Below are positions 37,978-47,529 of a stretch of DNA of 64,000 nt, piece after piece. Each line of letters starts with the position of its first letter. Positions within the stretch are counted from its first letter, which is position 1. Source of the stretch: Parvularculaceae bacterium (GTDB lineage Bacteria; Pseudomonadota; Alphaproteobacteria; Caulobacterales; Parvularculaceae); NCBI GenBank assembly GCA_021776475.1, contig JAJFFV010000006.1:1-64000 (forward strand). Direction: 5' to 3'. The notes below the pieces were generated by a model. The model was not told where the DNA came from and searched no databases. It was given only the letters and a program-made list of their open reading frames with translations. Made by a program: the position numbers and the translations under genes.

Positions 37978-39066
37978 ATGAATGCAATCTATCCTGTGAT
38001 AATGGCCGGTGGAACAGGGACAAGGCTTTGGCCGGTGTCGCGGAAGCGTGTTCCAAAACAATTTCAAGCCATGCTGACCCAGAATAGTATGCTGGTAGAA
38101 ACCGTTAACAGGCTGCTCGCAGGGAAAGCTGCCGGTGACATTTCGGATCCGATTGTTATTTGCTCGGTTGATCACACGGACATGGTTTTGGATCAGTGCC
38201 GGAAAAATCAAACTAAGCTCAAGGCTCTTATTGAGGAGCCGGTCGGACGAAACACGGCGGCGGCGGCGGCGATTGCAAGTTTAGTTATCGAGGAAATGGA
38301 TCCCGACGGTATGGTTCTTCTCATGCCGGCGGATCATTTCATAACCGATGTTCCCGCATACTGGAAAGCAGTTGGAAAGGGCCTTGGGGCAGCCAGGAAC
38401 GGTTGTATTGCGACTTTGGGAATTTCTCCAACACATCCCGAAACCGGTTATGGCTATATCAAAACCGGCAAAGCAATCACGGATGATATTTTTTTGATTG
38501 AAAGTTTCACCGAGAAGCCGAACGTCAAGACGGCTTCGAAGTATGTCCATGACGGAAACTATTACTGGAATTCCGGAATTTTTATGTTTGGTGCCACTTT
38601 ATTCCTGGAAGAATTCAAGGCTCAGTCGCCCGACATTCTCGTCAGTTGTGAAGCGGCATTGAAAAACAGCCGCCGGAAAAACGAAACAATCACACTCGAT
38701 ACTGAAAGTTTCTATCGGTGCCGCTCCCAGTCAATCGACTGTGCGATCATGGAGAAAACAAAAAAAGGCGCGATTGTTGCGCCGGTTTCTATTGGTTGGA
38801 GCGATGTGGGTGGCTGGTCCTCAGTGCGTACTATATTGAGCGGCCAAGACGAGAATAAGACAGTGACGATTGGCAACGTTTTCGCCGACCACACGAAACG
38901 ATCCCTTATTCGCTCCGACGGCCCCTTCGTTGCGGCGATTGGTGTCGAAGATCTTGTCATCGTCGCGACAGATGATGCGGTACTTGTCACGACGGTAGAT
39001 CGTGCGCAGGAGGTGAAGGACGTCGTTGATTGGCTCGAGGAAGAAAAGAAAGAGAAATTCACATGA
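37978..39066 (+). CDS. manC: Mannose-1-phosphate guanylyltransferase
   Basis: This 362-residue enzyme makes GDP-mannose from GTP and mannose-1-phosphate. MAGGTGTRLWPVSRKRVPKQ at residues 8-27 is the signature pyrophosphorylase loop. EEPVGRNTAAAAAIA, MPADHFI, PETGYGYIKTG, FTEKPNVKTA and WNSGIFMFGA follow. It lacks the C-terminal mannose-6-phosphate isomerase domain of the two-domain type. The next gene, an AGE-family isomerase 25 bp on, could supply that function. Confidence 0.95.
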   Translation: MNAIYPVIMAGGTGTRLWPVSRKRVPKQFQAMLTQNSMLVETVNRLLAGKAAGDISDPIVICSVDHTDMVLDQCRKNQTKLKALIEEPVGRNTAAAAAIASLVIEEMDPDGMVLLMPADHFITDVPAYWKAVGKGLGAARNGCIATLGISPTHPETGYGYIKTGKAITDDIFLIESFTEKPNVKTASKYVHDGNYYWNSGIFMFGATLFLEEFKAQSPDILVSCEAALKNSRRKNETITLDTESFYRCRSQSIDCAIMEKTKKGAIVAPVSIGWSDVGGWSSVRTILSGQDENKTVTIGNVFADHTKRSLIRSDGPFVAAIGVEDLVIVATDDAVLVTTVDRAQEVKDVVDWLEEEKKEKFT

Positions 39067-39091
39067 TCGTTTGCGGATTTTGTAGCATCCG

Positions 39092-40255
39092 ATGATCCAG
39101 TCTCTAAGCGAAATAACCAGACTTAAGACGTGGGTTACTGAGAAGGCATTGCCTTTCTGGGCCAACGCATCGGTCGATCCAAAAGGAGGTTTTTATGAAA
39201 AGCTTAATCCGGACGGTAGCCCGATCATTGACTGCCCTCGTCGGGTGCGTGTCCAGGCGCGGCAAACATACGTTTATACCTACGCCGATTATCTCGGATG
39301 GTTTCCTGGCGCCAAAAACATATCTGATCGCGGCTGGGAATTTCTGAATACCAAGGGTATGCAGGGTGGGGCAGGGTCCTTTCAGGGAATTGCCCACTTG
39401 CTAAACCCGGATGGATCGCTGTCCGACGGGTATCGGGACACGTATGCGCAATCATTCTTACTTCTCGTGGCGGCATGGCGAGTACGAGTCTATGACGATG
39501 ATCAGGCAAAAGAAGTGATCGAGCAAACGTGTCGCTTCCTTAATTCGGAGATGAGGGCAGCTAATGGCGGCTGGCATGAAGGGGTGCCACCCTCACAGCC
39601 GCGCCGACAGAACCCTCACATGCACCTGATGGAAGCGTTTATGGCATGTTACGAAGCGACTGGTCGGCAGTTGTATCTGAAGCTAGCATCAGACGTGTAC
39701 GATCTGTTTTGTAAACATTTTTATGACGAAAAGAATGGGGTATTATTGGAATTCTTCAATAGCGATTGGTCACCAGCAAATGAAACGGGTCACCTGATAG
39801 TCCCGGGACACATGATGGAGTGGTGTTGGTTATTGAGAAACTATGAAAAATTAACTGGCACAGACACAGCGGAATATGCGGCAAATCTATACTCAAACGC
39901 GTTAAGGTTGGGGTTAAATCAAAAAACAGGACTGTTGTTTGATGAAGTGATGATTGATGGCGGTCTGATTCAGGCAACAAGTCGTCTGTGGACGTCTACG
40001 GAGTACCTCAAGGCCAGCGCTGCGCAGAGCGAAGCGGGGCGGACCGGCATGGCCGCCAACATCGAGAGCGTCATCCGTCGTATGTTTCAGATATATCTTG
40101 ATACTCCGACAGGTAACGGTTGGCATGATAAATGCGCAGCAGACGGCAAAATTTTACCAGGTTATTGGGAGACAAGTACATTTTATCACTTGATCAGCAT
40201 GGTTGGCGTGTTATCCGAAATGGAGACCAAGGTTACCAAAACATTAAATCCATAG
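39092..40255 (+). CDS. AGE-family sugar epimerase/isomerase
   Basis: This 387-residue (alpha/alpha)6-barrel protein belongs to the N-acylglucosamine 2-epimerase / mannose isomerase family. Conserved parts include RRVRVQARQTYVYTYADYLG, NGGWHEGVPPSQPRRQNPHM followed by HLMEAFMA, and IVPGHMMEWCWLL with the active-site His-Glu. RLWTSTEYLKA and WHDKCAADGKILPGYWETST follow. Because it follows manC directly, mannose or mannose-6-phosphate isomerisation is the likely role; an N-acyl sugar epimerase is the alternative. Confidence 0.9.
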   Translation: MIQSLSEITRLKTWVTEKALPFWANASVDPKGGFYEKLNPDGSPIIDCPRRVRVQARQTYVYTYADYLGWFPGAKNISDRGWEFLNTKGMQGGAGSFQGIAHLLNPDGSLSDGYRDTYAQSFLLLVAAWRVRVYDDDQAKEVIEQTCRFLNSEMRAANGGWHEGVPPSQPRRQNPHMHLMEAFMACYEATGRQLYLKLASDVYDLFCKHFYDEKNGVLLEFFNSDWSPANETGHLIVPGHMMEWCWLLRNYEKLTGTDTAEYAANLYSNALRLGLNQKTGLLFDEVMIDGGLIQATSRLWTSTEYLKASAAQSEAGRTGMAANIESVIRRMFQIYLDTPTGNGWHDKCAADGKILPGYWETSTFYHLISMVGVLSEMETKVTKTLNP

Positions 40256-40604
40256 CGTTGTTTCACGGTGTGCGAGATCCCACTCTCCAGCGGAGAACCT
40301 TATTGAAATCGCAGTATGAGACTGCCGATGCAACTGTATTGAAGGTGGGAAGATTTGGCCACATGCTGCAATTGTTTGCATGCTCGGCTCAGAAGAGAAA
40401 AAGATAAGTGAATTCAACAATATAGTGCAGATATTTTATGGCTTTTCTGATGTTTGAAAACGCGTTTTTGTGTGCGCTTGGTCACAATAAAGTCGAATTC
40501 GTCTGATAGTTTGAGTTTAGGCAGAGTCCTATGTACAAGAACGCGAGCGACATCATCAAATGCTCCGAAATCTATTCGGAGTGACGAGGGAATAGGAAGT
40601 TTCA
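40256..40604. other. Intergenic region before the RTX protease
   Basis: This region is 349 bp. Short frames cross it on both strands but none has a good start or residue pattern. A small hairpin CTCCG-N9-CGGAG lies at about 40562-40580 without a T-run. An AGGAAG ribosome site precedes the RTX gene. A promoter for that gene is expected here but none is clear. Confidence 0.4.
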
Positions 40605-43600
40605 ATGATCATGACAGCATTCAACGAAGAGTCACTTACAAACGGAGTTCTGACGTCACTGGATATGGATGCGTTTGGCTATGCCAACAGTAACTTTTTT
40701 GTTGATTTCGCTCCGGAGGACACCGGTGCCAGTATATTAGGTAGCGATGCTGGCAAGTTTCAATTTGTTTTTCAGGCTGATCCCGGCGGACCACAGTTCA
40801 AAACGACTGCATCGAGCTTCAATGAAGGCGGCGTTAGCAGCAACATCCTTCAATCTTTGGTCGGTGGCTCGGCGTGGGACAATAGTTCCGCGATCACGTA
40901 CCATCTTGAGTTTTCTGACTTTAATTCAAATAGCGTAAACGACTGGGATGAGGATGGCTCTGGTGCGGCTATGCGGCTTGCGTTTGCACTTTGGGAAGCG
41001 GTAGCTGATATTACCCTGACTGAGGTGGCCCAATCAGCCGACGCTAATCTGGTGGAACGGGTTGGTGATGCCGATGGCGCTCTCGGATTTCACTTCTTCC
41101 CCAACACGAGTTCCGTCACCACAACATCTGGAGGCATCACACTACCGCCCTTCACCTCGATAGGTGAATACAACCAGGATGGTCGTGGCTGGGATACAGC
41201 TGGTCTTGCGCAAGGTGGGTATGGTTTTATAACGCTCATTCACGAAATTGGTCATGGGTTGGGTCTTGAGCATGCACATGACGACGACTTGATCCCCGGC
41301 GCTCTGGGGCAGGATGATTTCGGCACCAACGACCTCAATCAGGGCGTTTACACGACGATGTCGTACAATGATGGATGGAAATTGCTTGGCGGCGGATCCG
41401 CAAGTGATGGCTTTGGCTGGCAAGGTACGCCGATGGCGCTCGATATCGCCGCCATTCAGACTATCTACGGCGCTAACATGAATACGGCGACTGGCAATGA
41501 CACGTACAGCCTGACTGATGCGAACGCGGCAGGGACATTTTTCTCAGCCATTTGGGATGCGGGCGGTACAGATGAAATATCGTATACCGGTGCCAGTAAT
41601 GCCTATGTATTCCTAGGTGAAGCAACCATTGATCAGACAGCAACAGGTGGCGGACTAATCAGCTTCGTTGAGGGGATAACCGGCGGCCTCACCGTGGCGC
41701 AGAACGTTGTCATTGAAAACGGCACAACCGGTTCGGGGAACGATCTCCTCGACGGTAATGATTCAGATAATATTTTGTCCGGCAATGCTGGCAACGACGC
41801 GCTCGTTGGTCGATTGGGTGCCGACACCTTAAATGGTGGCGCCGGGAACGATTTGTTAATTGGCGATTTTGACGGGCTTTCAAGCCTCCTGACGATCGAT
41901 GCATCGATTGGCGGCGGCATTAGCTCTGGAACTGGTACTATAACAGCAGGACAGGCGACCAGCAATGCCTCTATCGCAACTGCAATCGACATTTCTGCAG
42001 AATTTAGTCTGGCGGCACATTCGGACATAGAGAATGCTACTACTGTCCCGCACGTCACGGTGCAGGGCACGGGCAATGGCGAGCGCGACATTTTTGAGCT
42101 TGTTATCAACAATCCGTTTGCAAAAATCACTGTTGATGTGGACAACACATCAGCCGGTTATGACGCGTTTGTTGGAATTGCCGATTCTAGTGGTACATTT
42201 CTTTCGTTCACGGATGATTCCAATCCAGCGGAAGGGGCGGGCGGAAGTGTTGCTGACAACGGCAATGGTCAAAGCCTAGATTCCTATCTGGAATTCGTTC
42301 CGGGTGTGGCAGGTACGTATTATATTGTTGTAGGAAGTTTCCCCAGCCTTGCGGATATTCCCGCCGGCGCAACATATGATCTGAATGTTTCGGTGGAGAA
42401 TGAACTGGGTGGCGCTTCGCCGTATGCTCTCTTTCTGGACTACTTCAATTTCAGTGCCACCGGCGGTGCAAACGATACGCTTAATGGCGGCACCGGCGAC
42501 GATACATTTTTTGGCGGCGATGGTGACGATATTATCAACGGTGATGAAGGTATTGACACCGCAGTATACGGCTTGGCTTCAACAAGTGACTACACATTTG
42601 TTACAAACGCGGGTGGGACGGTTACGGTTACCGCGACTTCAGGTAATGAGGGCTCCGACACTTTAAGCGGTGTTGAGTTCGTCCGCATAGGCGGCGTCGA
42701 TTTCGACCTCACCACATTGACCAGCCAGTTCACCGAGGGAGATGACAATGTCACGGGAACAGCTGGTGTCGATGTCTTCGATGCGCTTGGCGGTAATGAC
42801 ATTGTGGACGGGCTTGGAGGTGATGATACACTGAACGGAGGGGCCGGCAACGATACGCTGATTGGTGGCACGGGTAATGATGCACTAAATGGGGATGCCG
42901 ATAACGATGAACTGAACGGCGGCGCCGGTGCCGACAGTATCGATGGTGGTGCCGGAACGGATACGCTGTCATTTCAGCAGGCTTCATCTGGAGTAGAGGT
43001 TCGTTTGTGGTCAGGTGTTGGTATTGGCGGAGAAGCCGATGGCGATACATATGCAAGTATTGAGCGTGTGCTTGGCAGCGAATTTGATGATTATCTGCAG
43101 GGTAAGTTCGGCATAGGGGAGACGCTTGAAGGTCTAGGCGGGAATGATCGCCTTGAAGGCAATAATGGCAATGATATTTTGCTTGGTGGCGTCGGGAATG
43201 ATGATTTGCGCGGTCAGGGAGATAATGACCAGCTGTTTGGAGGCAATGGCGATGACCTGCTGAGCGGTGGTCTGGGTGCTGACTCAATCGATGGCGGAGG
43301 TGGGACAGACACACTGTCGTATCAACAAGCGGCCTCGGGAGTTGAAGTTCGCTTGTGGTCGAGAGTTGGTGTTGGGGGAGAAGCCGATGGCGACACCTAC
43401 AACGACGTTGAGCACGTGCTGGGTAGTCAATTTGATGATTATCTCCAGGGACGGTTTGGTTTTGGCGAGACGCTAGAAGGTCTCGATGGAAATGATCTGC
43501 TTACCGGCGACAATGGCAATGACATTTTGCTTGGCGGTTTTGGCGATGATGATTTGCGCGGTCAGGGAGATGACGATCAGCTGTTTGGAAACAACGGTGA

Positions 43601-44561
43601 TGATCTATTGAACGGGGGTACGGGTATTGACGTGCTCAATGGCGGCAATGGTAATGATGTGCTGATCGGGGGCGCCGGAGCGGATGTAATCGACGGCGGC
43701 GCTGGAACGGATACACTGTCATATCAGCAGTCTTCTTCGGGCGTGGAAGTTCGTTTGTGGTCAGGTGTTGGCGTCGGCGGCGAGGCCGAGGGAGATACAT
43801 ATGCAGACATTGAGCGAGTGCTTGGCAGTCAATTTGACGACTATCTCCAGGGGCGGTTTGGCTTTGGCGAGACGCTAGAAGGTCTCGGCGGGAATGACCT
43901 GCTGACCGGTGATAATGGCAATGACATTTTGCTTGGCGGTTTTGGCGATGATGATTTGCGAGGCCAAGGTGATGATGACCAGCTGTTCGGAGGCAATGGT
44001 GACGATGTGCTGAGTGGAGGGCTTGGTGCTGACGTTATAGATGGCGGCGCTGGAACAGACACATTGTCATTTCAGCAGGCCTCCTCTGGGGTAGAGGTTC
44101 GTTTGTGGTCGGGTGTTGGTATCGGCGGTGAGGCTGAAGGCGATACATATACAGATATCGAGCGAGTGCTTGGCAGTCAATTTGACGACTTTCTCCAGGG
44201 CCGATTTGGTTTTGGTGAAACTCTCGAAGGACTCGGCGGGAATGACCGGCTCACTGGGGGCAATGGTAATGACACCCTTCTGGGCGGTGAAGATGATGAT
44301 GAGCTAAATGGGGGTACCGGAAGTGATACCTTCATATTTGAAAGTGGCGACGGTGACGATGTCATCGACGATTTTGATGCTACCGATGATTCAGAAAAAA
44401 TTGACCTGAGTGGGGTTTCAGAAATATCTGATTTCTCGGACCTCTCTACCAACCACCTGACCGATTCAGGCAGTGACGCCGTCATTTCCTACGGCGGTAA
44501 CTCGATAACCCTTACTAATGTTGATGTTAGCGATCTTGATGCGAATGACTTCATTTTTTAA
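40605..44561 (+). CDS. RTX serralysin-like zinc metalloprotease with PPC-type domain
   Basis: This 1318-residue protein has no N-terminal signal peptide. The zinc motif HEIGHGLGLEH is at residues 213-223 and the Met-turn TTMSYND near 250, as in serralysin/M10 peptidases. GSGNDLLDGNDSDNIL (about residue 370) starts the first RTX block. A PPC-like beta-sandwich (about 480-590, VTVQGTGNGERDIFELV onward) is inserted. The rest is many GGxGxDxLx calcium repeats, including four near-identical 116-residue modules. The acidic C-terminus ending in ANDFIF suits type I secretion. No HlyB/HlyD-type exporter lies in this window. An extracellular, calcium-stabilised protease or matrix protein is predicted. 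Confidence 0.92.
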   Translation: MIMTAFNEESLTNGVLTSLDMDAFGYANSNFFVDFAPEDTGASILGSDAGKFQFVFQADPGGPQFKTTASSFNEGGVSSNILQSLVGGSAWDNSSAITYHLEFSDFNSNSVNDWDEDGSGAAMRLAFALWEAVADITLTEVAQSADANLVERVGDADGALGFHFFPNTSSVTTTSGGITLPPFTSIGEYNQDGRGWDTAGLAQGGYGFITLIHEIGHGLGLEHAHDDDLIPGALGQDDFGTNDLNQGVYTTMSYNDGWKLLGGGSASDGFGWQGTPMALDIAAIQTIYGANMNTATGNDTYSLTDANAAGTFFSAIWDAGGTDEISYTGASNAYVFLGEATIDQTATGGGLISFVEGITGGLTVAQNVVIENGTTGSGNDLLDGNDSDNILSGNAGNDALVGRLGADTLNGGAGNDLLIGDFDGLSSLLTIDASIGGGISSGTGTITAGQATSNASIATAIDISAEFSLAAHSDIENATTVPHVTVQGTGNGERDIFELVINNPFAKITVDVDNTSAGYDAFVGIADSSGTFLSFTDDSNPAEGAGGSVADNGNGQSLDSYLEFVPGVAGTYYIVVGSFPSLADIPAGATYDLNVSVENELGGASPYALFLDYFNFSATGGANDTLNGGTGDDTFFGGDGDDIINGDEGIDTAVYGLASTSDYTFVTNAGGTVTVTATSGNEGSDTLSGVEFVRIGGVDFDLTTLTSQFTEGDDNVTGTAGVDVFDALGGNDIVDGLGGDDTLNGGAGNDTLIGGTGNDALNGDADNDELNGGAGADSIDGGAGTDTLSFQQASSGVEVRLWSGVGIGGEADGDTYASIERVLGSEFDDYLQGKFGIGETLEGLGGNDRLEGNNGNDILLGGVGNDDLRGQGDNDQLFGGNGDDLLSGGLGADSIDGGGGTDTLSYQQAASGVEVRLWSRVGVGGEADGDTYNDVEHVLGSQFDDYLQGRFGFGETLEGLDGNDLLTGDNGNDILLGGFGDDDLRGQGDDDQLFGNNGDDLLNGGTGIDVLNGGNGNDVLIGGAGADVIDGGAGTDTLSYQQSSSGVEVRLWSGVGVGGEAEGDTYADIERVLGSQFDDYLQGRFGFGETLEGLGGNDLLTGDNGNDILLGGFGDDDLRGQGDDDQLFGGNGDDVLSGGLGADVIDGGAGTDTLSFQQASSGVEVRLWSGVGIGGEAEGDTYTDIERVLGSQFDDFLQGRFGFGETLEGLGGNDRLTGGNGNDTLLGGEDDDELNGGTGSDTFIFESGDGDDVIDDFDATDDSEKIDLSGVSEISDFSDLSTNHLTDSGSDAVISYGGNSITLTNVDVSDLDANDFIF
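42918..44330 (+). repeat. Four long direct repeats in the RTX gene
   Basis: Module starts are at 42918, 43266, 43668 and 44016. Spacing is 348, 402 and 348 bp; the second unit carries an extra 54 bp coding 18 RTX residues. Each module codes ADxIDGGxGTDTLSxQQ, EVRLWSGVGVGGEA, ERVLGSQFDDYLQGRFGFGE and LGGNDLLTGDNGNDILLGG. High DNA identity points to recent duplication or gene conversion. Confidence 0.9.
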
Positions 44562-44694
44562 TTACATCGCATAGCCCGAACATGTCCAAAATTGACATCA
44601 ACCATCGCAAGGTCCAAGATCCCCTCAGCCTGCGCGATTGCCTACAATTGCAATTATGTATAACTTTCACCCATATCAAGTAGAGGAAACAGGC

Positions 44695-45405
44695 ATGGAA
44701 GTGAAAGACGCCTATACTTTCCTACGGGAGCGAGGGTTTACGGTCGCGTCGCCTAAGTGGGACGGGGGATATTTTCAGCGACTAGAATTTAGTGCAAAGA
44801 CTATTGTTGATGTCGGAGTTGCCTCTTTCGGTACAAAACCCCTGTACGACGGATTCCCCGGAGCAAAATTCGTATTAGTCGAACCTCTCCCAGAAGTAAC
44901 TGAAGAGAAAATTCGAGGCTTATTTCCGAATTTGGATTTCGATTATTTCCACTGCGCGGCGGGAGCAAATGAAGGTGTTGCGCTTTTCACGGAACGAACT
45001 GACAAGGACTGGTTCAGCGGCTTTCATGCAAGAAGTGACGATGGATCAGAGGGCAACACAATCGAAGTTCCGGTCAAGCGGTTGGATGATATACTTGCGC
45101 GCTATTCGACTCCATTTGGGCTAAAAATTGATGTCGAGGGATTTGAAATTGCGGTTCTAGAGGGTGCCGAAGGAATTATGGCTGATGTAGAATTCGCTAT
45201 AGTAGAATGTGCATTAAGTAAGACGTTTAACCGTACAGAACGTTTTAGCGACTTAGTAGAACTCATGCGACGCTACGGATTTGAACTCTATGATATACTG
45301 AATATCGTTGGGAAGCCGCCACCGGATTTGGATTTTGTTTTTATCCAAAAGGACAACGCTCGCTTCGATCTTAGTTCATACTCATTGCGTGTGCGCTCAA
45401 CATAA
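44695..45405 (+). CDS. FkbM-family methyltransferase (first copy)
   Basis: This 236-residue SAM-dependent O-methyltransferase has TIVDVGVASFGTKPLYDGFP as the SAM-binding region and VLVEPLPEV next. The FkbM signature is around VPVKRLDDIL and GLKIDVEGFEIAVLEGAE. The ATG at 44695 has GAGGA 8 bases upstream; in-frame starts at 44638 (TTG) and 44656 would add up to 19 residues. It probably methylates a sugar of the surface glycan. It follows the RTX gene by 133 bp. Confidence 0.85.
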   Translation: MEVKDAYTFLRERGFTVASPKWDGGYFQRLEFSAKTIVDVGVASFGTKPLYDGFPGAKFVLVEPLPEVTEEKIRGLFPNLDFDYFHCAAGANEGVALFTERTDKDWFSGFHARSDDGSEGNTIEVPVKRLDDILARYSTPFGLKIDVEGFEIAVLEGAEGIMADVEFAIVECALSKTFNRTERFSDLVELMRRYGFELYDILNIVGKPPPDLDFVFIQKDNARFDLSSYSLRVRST

Positions 45406-45487
45406 ATACCGGGTAATATCCAAGGGCGCTCACGTTGAGAATATTGTTAAGAAATCTGGCTACAAAATAAACCGCTGTGGTTCACGA

Positions 45488-45514
45488 GAGAGGTAAGTGT
45501 ATAACTTACCTCTC
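45488..45514. terminator. Long hairpin at the end of the minus-strand operon
   Basis: GAGAGGTAAGT (45488-45498) and its exact reverse complement (45504-45514) form an 11-bp perfect stem with a 5-nt loop. The right arm contains the stop codon of the minus-strand gene (45506-45508). No strong T-run follows in either direction, so it may act as a bidirectional transcript end or stability hairpin between convergent genes. Confidence 0.5.
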
Positions 45515-47308
45515 ACCAAATGAGTGTATGATGATAGCGGGCTCTGGCGAACCTGGAGATTTCACAAGACGGATATCACCAACCACGCTTAGCTCATACT
45601 CCGTAGCTTCAGGATCCAATTCATCAACTTGAAAGTAAACAAGCTTTCCCGGCGATCCTGAATAGACTCTCTTGGAAAAAGTACGCAGCGTATCGCCACT
45701 TCGGTTTTTGATATTCAAAACCACTTCACCAGCACCGCTCCTTTGATAGCGCGGAGTGATAACACTCCCTAACCCAACGATTCGACCAGATGCAGGAATG
45801 GGCAGCGTATCTGAAAAAGTTTCACCTTCATCTTGTGGCGCGATCAGGAACTTGGTTCCAGCCAATTGTGGAAGACGGACGGTTTCGGTTCGGCAATGAG
45901 ATCCCATTGGTGCAGCGGCCACCGCACGCCGATAGTTAAGAGGTGAAAGAAAACACATTTGTTTACTCACGTCGAGGTCTGACATGTTCGTCAATACCGA
46001 GAATCGCAGTCTTTGTTGCTGGTTGGGGTGGCTCGATGTCAGAAATAATGCAACGAACAGAAATGGAAAAATGACAAGTGAGTAAATAACATTTGGCTGC
46101 AACCTGCTTGTTTTTGGAATCAACGATACCGCTCTGTGAACCAAATAGACAAATAACAACAAAATCATCATTGTAGGTATGATGTACCAGTGGCTTACCC
46201 AGACATAGGCGTCTAAGTTCTCTAGCTCATTGGTCATATGAGCTCCGCGAGTATAAATGCTGAAGCCCAGGGACAAGAACGCCACCCCAAGAAGGTTAGC
46301 CAAAAAAACGGGATTACTGACTTCCCTTTTCTTGATGCTTTGCCACAAAAAATAAAGGGAAACAGCTGTTACGGCCGCAACAGTGATGGTGATAAATAAT
46401 AATGGATACTGCTGGAATGGTGATTGATTTTCAGACAATGGTTTGAACAGTCCTATCATCTGCAGAAATAAGCGGCCCAGAAACGTGAAAGTTTGATAGA
46501 TTAACTCGAATATGTTCCCCTGAAATAACCAGTTTTGTTTCGCGCCGGAGGCTCCGGCATTTTGCACCACGAAATACAGATAATACAATGGTGGAGCAAC
46601 AAGTATGAAGCGAAGAAAATTTGACTTAATAAAGATCGCAACGAGTATCAGGGACGGAACGATGGCAACCAGATCCGCTTTGGTTGGGATTGAAATAACA
46701 AATAATATCGCTGTAAGCCAAGCCAGCATCCATTCTGGCTCATAGATTTTGCGCTGTACCAAACTTAGAATGCCGACCCCATTTTTGTTTGCTTGCTGTT
46801 GTAGGATAAGTAGTGCAGCCGCCAGAAGAAATATGAAGAAAACTTGAAAATAGCCTATGTTGATCACAAAAAAATTCATTGTGGTGCCCAGGCAGAAAAT
46901 CACGAAACAGATAAAGAATCGAATCCACTTTCCCGGTAAAACCGACTCGAAAATTGGGTTAATCAGGAAGCCAACAAAAATAGCTTTGAAATAATAAGTT
47001 AGAACAAGGATCATATACCACTGACTGGTAAAATCCGGCATGGTATGAGCAGCTAAATGCACTATGGCTCGCGCAAGGGGAGAATAATAAACGATATCTC
47101 GCCTAAACAAATATTCGCTAAAGCTAGTGCTTTGGGCCAAGCTAAGCCAATTTGGCTCGTCATTGTAGAACAGCCCGCCCCACACATCCGGCACAATCAT
47201 GGCAGTTGCAGCGAGGCATAAAATAGGGAAGAGCACCAACCAGCTTAGCGCATCGTAAATCCGAGATGATTTATTAGAGTCAGATAAGTGATTTTTCACA
47301 TCCACCAT
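45506..47308 (-). CDS. Polytopic membrane protein, GT-C glycosyltransferase-like
   Basis: This 600-residue protein has about eleven to twelve hydrophobic segments across residues 15-420, then a soluble C-terminal part of about 180 residues. A FYNDEPNW motif follows the first membrane segment, in the place where GT-C enzymes carry their acidic catalytic pair. I do not recognise a precise family. It would act in the inner membrane using a lipid-linked sugar. It is the last gene of the eight-gene minus-strand run, separated by 221 bp from gtrA, so it may have its own promoter. Confidence 0.7.
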   Translation of the reverse strand: MVDVKNHLSDSNKSSRIYDALSWLVLFPILCLAATAMIVPDVWGGLFYNDEPNWLSLAQSTSFSEYLFRRDIVYYSPLARAIVHLAAHTMPDFTSQWYMILVLTYYFKAIFVGFLINPIFESVLPGKWIRFFICFVIFCLGTTMNFFVINIGYFQVFFIFLLAAALLILQQQANKNGVGILSLVQRKIYEPEWMLAWLTAILFVISIPTKADLVAIVPSLILVAIFIKSNFLRFILVAPPLYYLYFVVQNAGASGAKQNWLFQGNIFELIYQTFTFLGRLFLQMIGLFKPLSENQSPFQQYPLLFITITVAAVTAVSLYFLWQSIKKREVSNPVFLANLLGVAFLSLGFSIYTRGAHMTNELENLDAYVWVSHWYIIPTMMILLLFVYLVHRAVSLIPKTSRLQPNVIYSLVIFPFLFVALFLTSSHPNQQQRLRFSVLTNMSDLDVSKQMCFLSPLNYRRAVAAAPMGSHCRTETVRLPQLAGTKFLIAPQDEGETFSDTLPIPASGRIVGLGSVITPRYQRSGAGEVVLNIKNRSGDTLRTFSKRVYSGSPGKLVYFQVDELDPEATEYELSVVGDIRLVKSPGSPEPAIIIHSFGER

Positions 47309-47398
47309 TTTAGCTTGTACCGTCTATAGCCTAAACAAAAAATTTCCATCTTATTTCCTATAAACAGCCTGGTTTGTATACAGCAATCTGCAAGTCTC

Positions 47399-47414
47399 GC
47401 CCACGTACGTGGGC
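47399..47414. promoter_or_regulatory. Perfect 16-bp palindrome upstream of the 600-residue membrane protein gene
   Basis: GCCCACGTACGTGGGC reads the same on both strands. It lies in the 221-bp gap between gtrA and the next minus-strand gene, 91 bp before that gene's ATG. Position and symmetry suggest a regulator site, but no regulator is known. Confidence 0.4.
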
Positions 47415-47529
47415 CGCTCAGTTCGCGCGAGCAGGGACAAATATCACCGCTGTTCGACCCGAACAACGAGTGCCAATACGAAACTAAGTTCGGGAGAGAG
47501 CAGGATGAAGTTTGCCTGCCGCAAGCCAA

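Noticed and set aside
41633-42148. 171-codon minus-strand frame in the RTX gene
   Set aside because: It is antisense to calcium repeats and Pro/Ser-rich as a by-product; no start signal is seen.
42918-44330. CRISPR-like array
   Set aside because: The repeats are long, coding, in frame and contiguous with RTX motifs, with no short spacers between identical short repeats.
47296-47529. 77-codon minus-strand frame between gtrA and the membrane protein gene
   Set aside because: Residues are Cys/Trp/Arg-rich in a random manner and the palindrome lies inside it; no support as a gene.
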